6,899 nucleotides of DNA from JBBEDC01 sp040881505 (GTDB taxonomy: Bacteria > Patescibacteriota > Andersenbacteria > UBA10190), in NCBI GenBank assembly GCA_040881505.1, contig JBBEDC010000011.1, forward strand, positions 1 to 6,899, given 5' to 3'. The position numbers and the translations under genes were made by a program. Within the stretch, counting starts at the first letter, position 1. Every line of letters starts with the position of its first letter. The notes below the pieces were generated by a model. It was given only the letters and a program-made list of their open reading frames with translations, was not told where the DNA came from and made no database searches. Below, in pieces: positions 6,167 through 6,899 of this stretch.

Positions 6167-6899
6167 TTACTCTCCTTCGTCCTCGTCTTCTTCGTCCTCT
6201 CCTTCCATGATATCCGGATCATGATCAGGCAGCTCTGCAGTTCCGAGCAATCGGCCTACCAGCTCCTCTACTTCTTGTTCACTAAATGCCCGGAAGGTGA
6301 CCTCAAAACGGTTTTTGGTTTCATTAAACTTCACCAATGCGTTGTATCCGTATCGCTCTTCCAGCACTGGACTATACCTTGACGCTAGTGGATGCTGTCG
6401 GCGACGATTCTGGCGCAGTGGATCGTTAAGTTTCATCGATCGCTGGATACGACGAGCGCGGATTTCTGCCTTACGAACCGTTAGGCCTTCATCAAGCAGG
6501 TGGTGATAGAAGCGAATTTGCTTTTCTTCATCCGGGATCATCAGAATAGCTTTAGCATGTCCGATTGTGATCTTTCCTTCAGTCAGCCCTCGCTGAATTT
6601 CAGCTGGTAGCTGTAAAATTCGAAGAATGTTAGTGATACCAACTCGGCTCTTTCCAACTCGCTCTCCGATCTCCTCGTGCGTTAAGCCGTATTCTTGATT
6701 GAGCTTCATGTAGGCCTGCGCCTCTTCAACTGGATTCAAGTTCTGGCGTTGAATGTTCTCGATCAAAGCGAACACCAAGCGAGATTGGTCAGAATTGACA
6801 TCCATTCGAACAACTGCCGGCACCTTATCCCAATTCAACAACTTAGATGCCCGTAATCGTCGCTCCCCCGCAATCAATTCATAGCCTTCTCCTTCTAAT
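6167..6899 (-). CDS. parB: Chromosome partitioning protein ParB/Spo0J (N-terminus outside window)
   Basis: ParB is a CTP-dependent DNA clamp that loads at parS sites, spreads along DNA and works with ParA and SMC in chromosome segregation. The frame is open to the right edge, giving 243 visible residues. The TTG at 6877 lies inside the conserved YELIAGERRLRAS block and is not the start. In visible numbering: CTP-binding Box I, GERRLRA (11-17); Box II, ENIQRQNLNPVEEA (47-60); helix-turn-helix for parS recognition about 72-95 (LTHEEIGERVGKSRVGITN); GHAKAIL (113-119); a basic linker about 143-170; and a small C-terminal domain about 186-219 (LVKFNETKNRFEVTF) like the ParB dimerisation domain. 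An acidic tail of about 20 residues ends the protein. The missing part is the start of the N-terminal domain and the ParA-contacting tail. A ParA gene might lie just beyond the right edge, but this cannot be seen. It converges on topA and shares its terminator. Confidence 0.95.
   Translation of the reverse strand, partial: LEGEGYELIAGERRLRASKLLNWDKVPAVVRMDVNSDQSRLVFALIENIQRQNLNPVEEAQAYMKLNQEYGLTHEEIGERVGKSRVGITNILRILQLPAEIQRGLTEGKITIGHAKAILMIPDEEKQIRFYHHLLDEGLTVRKAEIRARRIQRSMKLNDPLRQNRRRQHPLASRYSPVLEERYGYNALVKFNETKNRFEVTFRAFSEQEVEELVGRLLGTAELPDHDPDIMEGEDEEDEDEGE

Noticed and set aside
6167..6877. TTG at 6877 as the ParB start
   Set aside because: It falls inside the conserved YELIAGERR block, and the frame continues to the right edge, so it is an internal leucine codon.
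1..6899. parS-like sites (TGTTTCACGTGAAACA) that might accompany parB
   Set aside because: I saw no convincing match by eye on either strand.

Overview
The window looks like chromosomal DNA from a bacterium, most likely a member of the Candidate Phyla Radiation (Patescibacteria). That placement is an inference. It rests on a very short DprA (one Rossmann domain only), a 741-residue TopA with four zinc ribbons, little use of Shine-Dalgarno sequences, and a sparse housekeeping layout. All five genes end in TAA or TAG and none has an in-frame TGA. The standard code therefore suffices, and nothing points to the recoded-TGA lineages. I cannot name the genus.

Layout from left to right: (1) the 3' part of mfd, open at the left edge, on +; (2) dprA, starting 4 nt after the mfd stop, so the two are probably one transcription unit; (3) a short gap with a good sigma70-type promoter, then an unrecognised 167-residue cysteine-containing protein with a clear ribosome binding site and its own intrinsic terminator; (4) a 174-nt intergenic stretch with that terminator and a weaker candidate promoter lying almost on the topA start; (5) topA, complete; (6) a 47-nt gap with a strong bidirectional hairpin terminator; (7) the C-terminal part of parB on -, convergent with topA and cut by the right edge.

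The recognised genes all handle DNA: Mfd couples stalled RNA polymerase to repair, DprA protects incoming single-stranded DNA and loads RecA on it, TopA relaxes negative supercoils, and ParB organises and segregates the chromosome. The dprA-topA neighbourhood is common in bacteria. Here it is split by the unrecognised gene, which is the most novel element of the window. I see no CRISPR array, insertion sequence, tRNA, rRNA, phage gene or parS-like site. Most of the window is ordinary core-genome content. The points worth a second look are the unknown gene, a TopA zinc ribbon lacking its fourth cysteine, a Gln in the Mfd DEEH box, a possible near-leaderless topA mRNA, and an acidic ParB tail.
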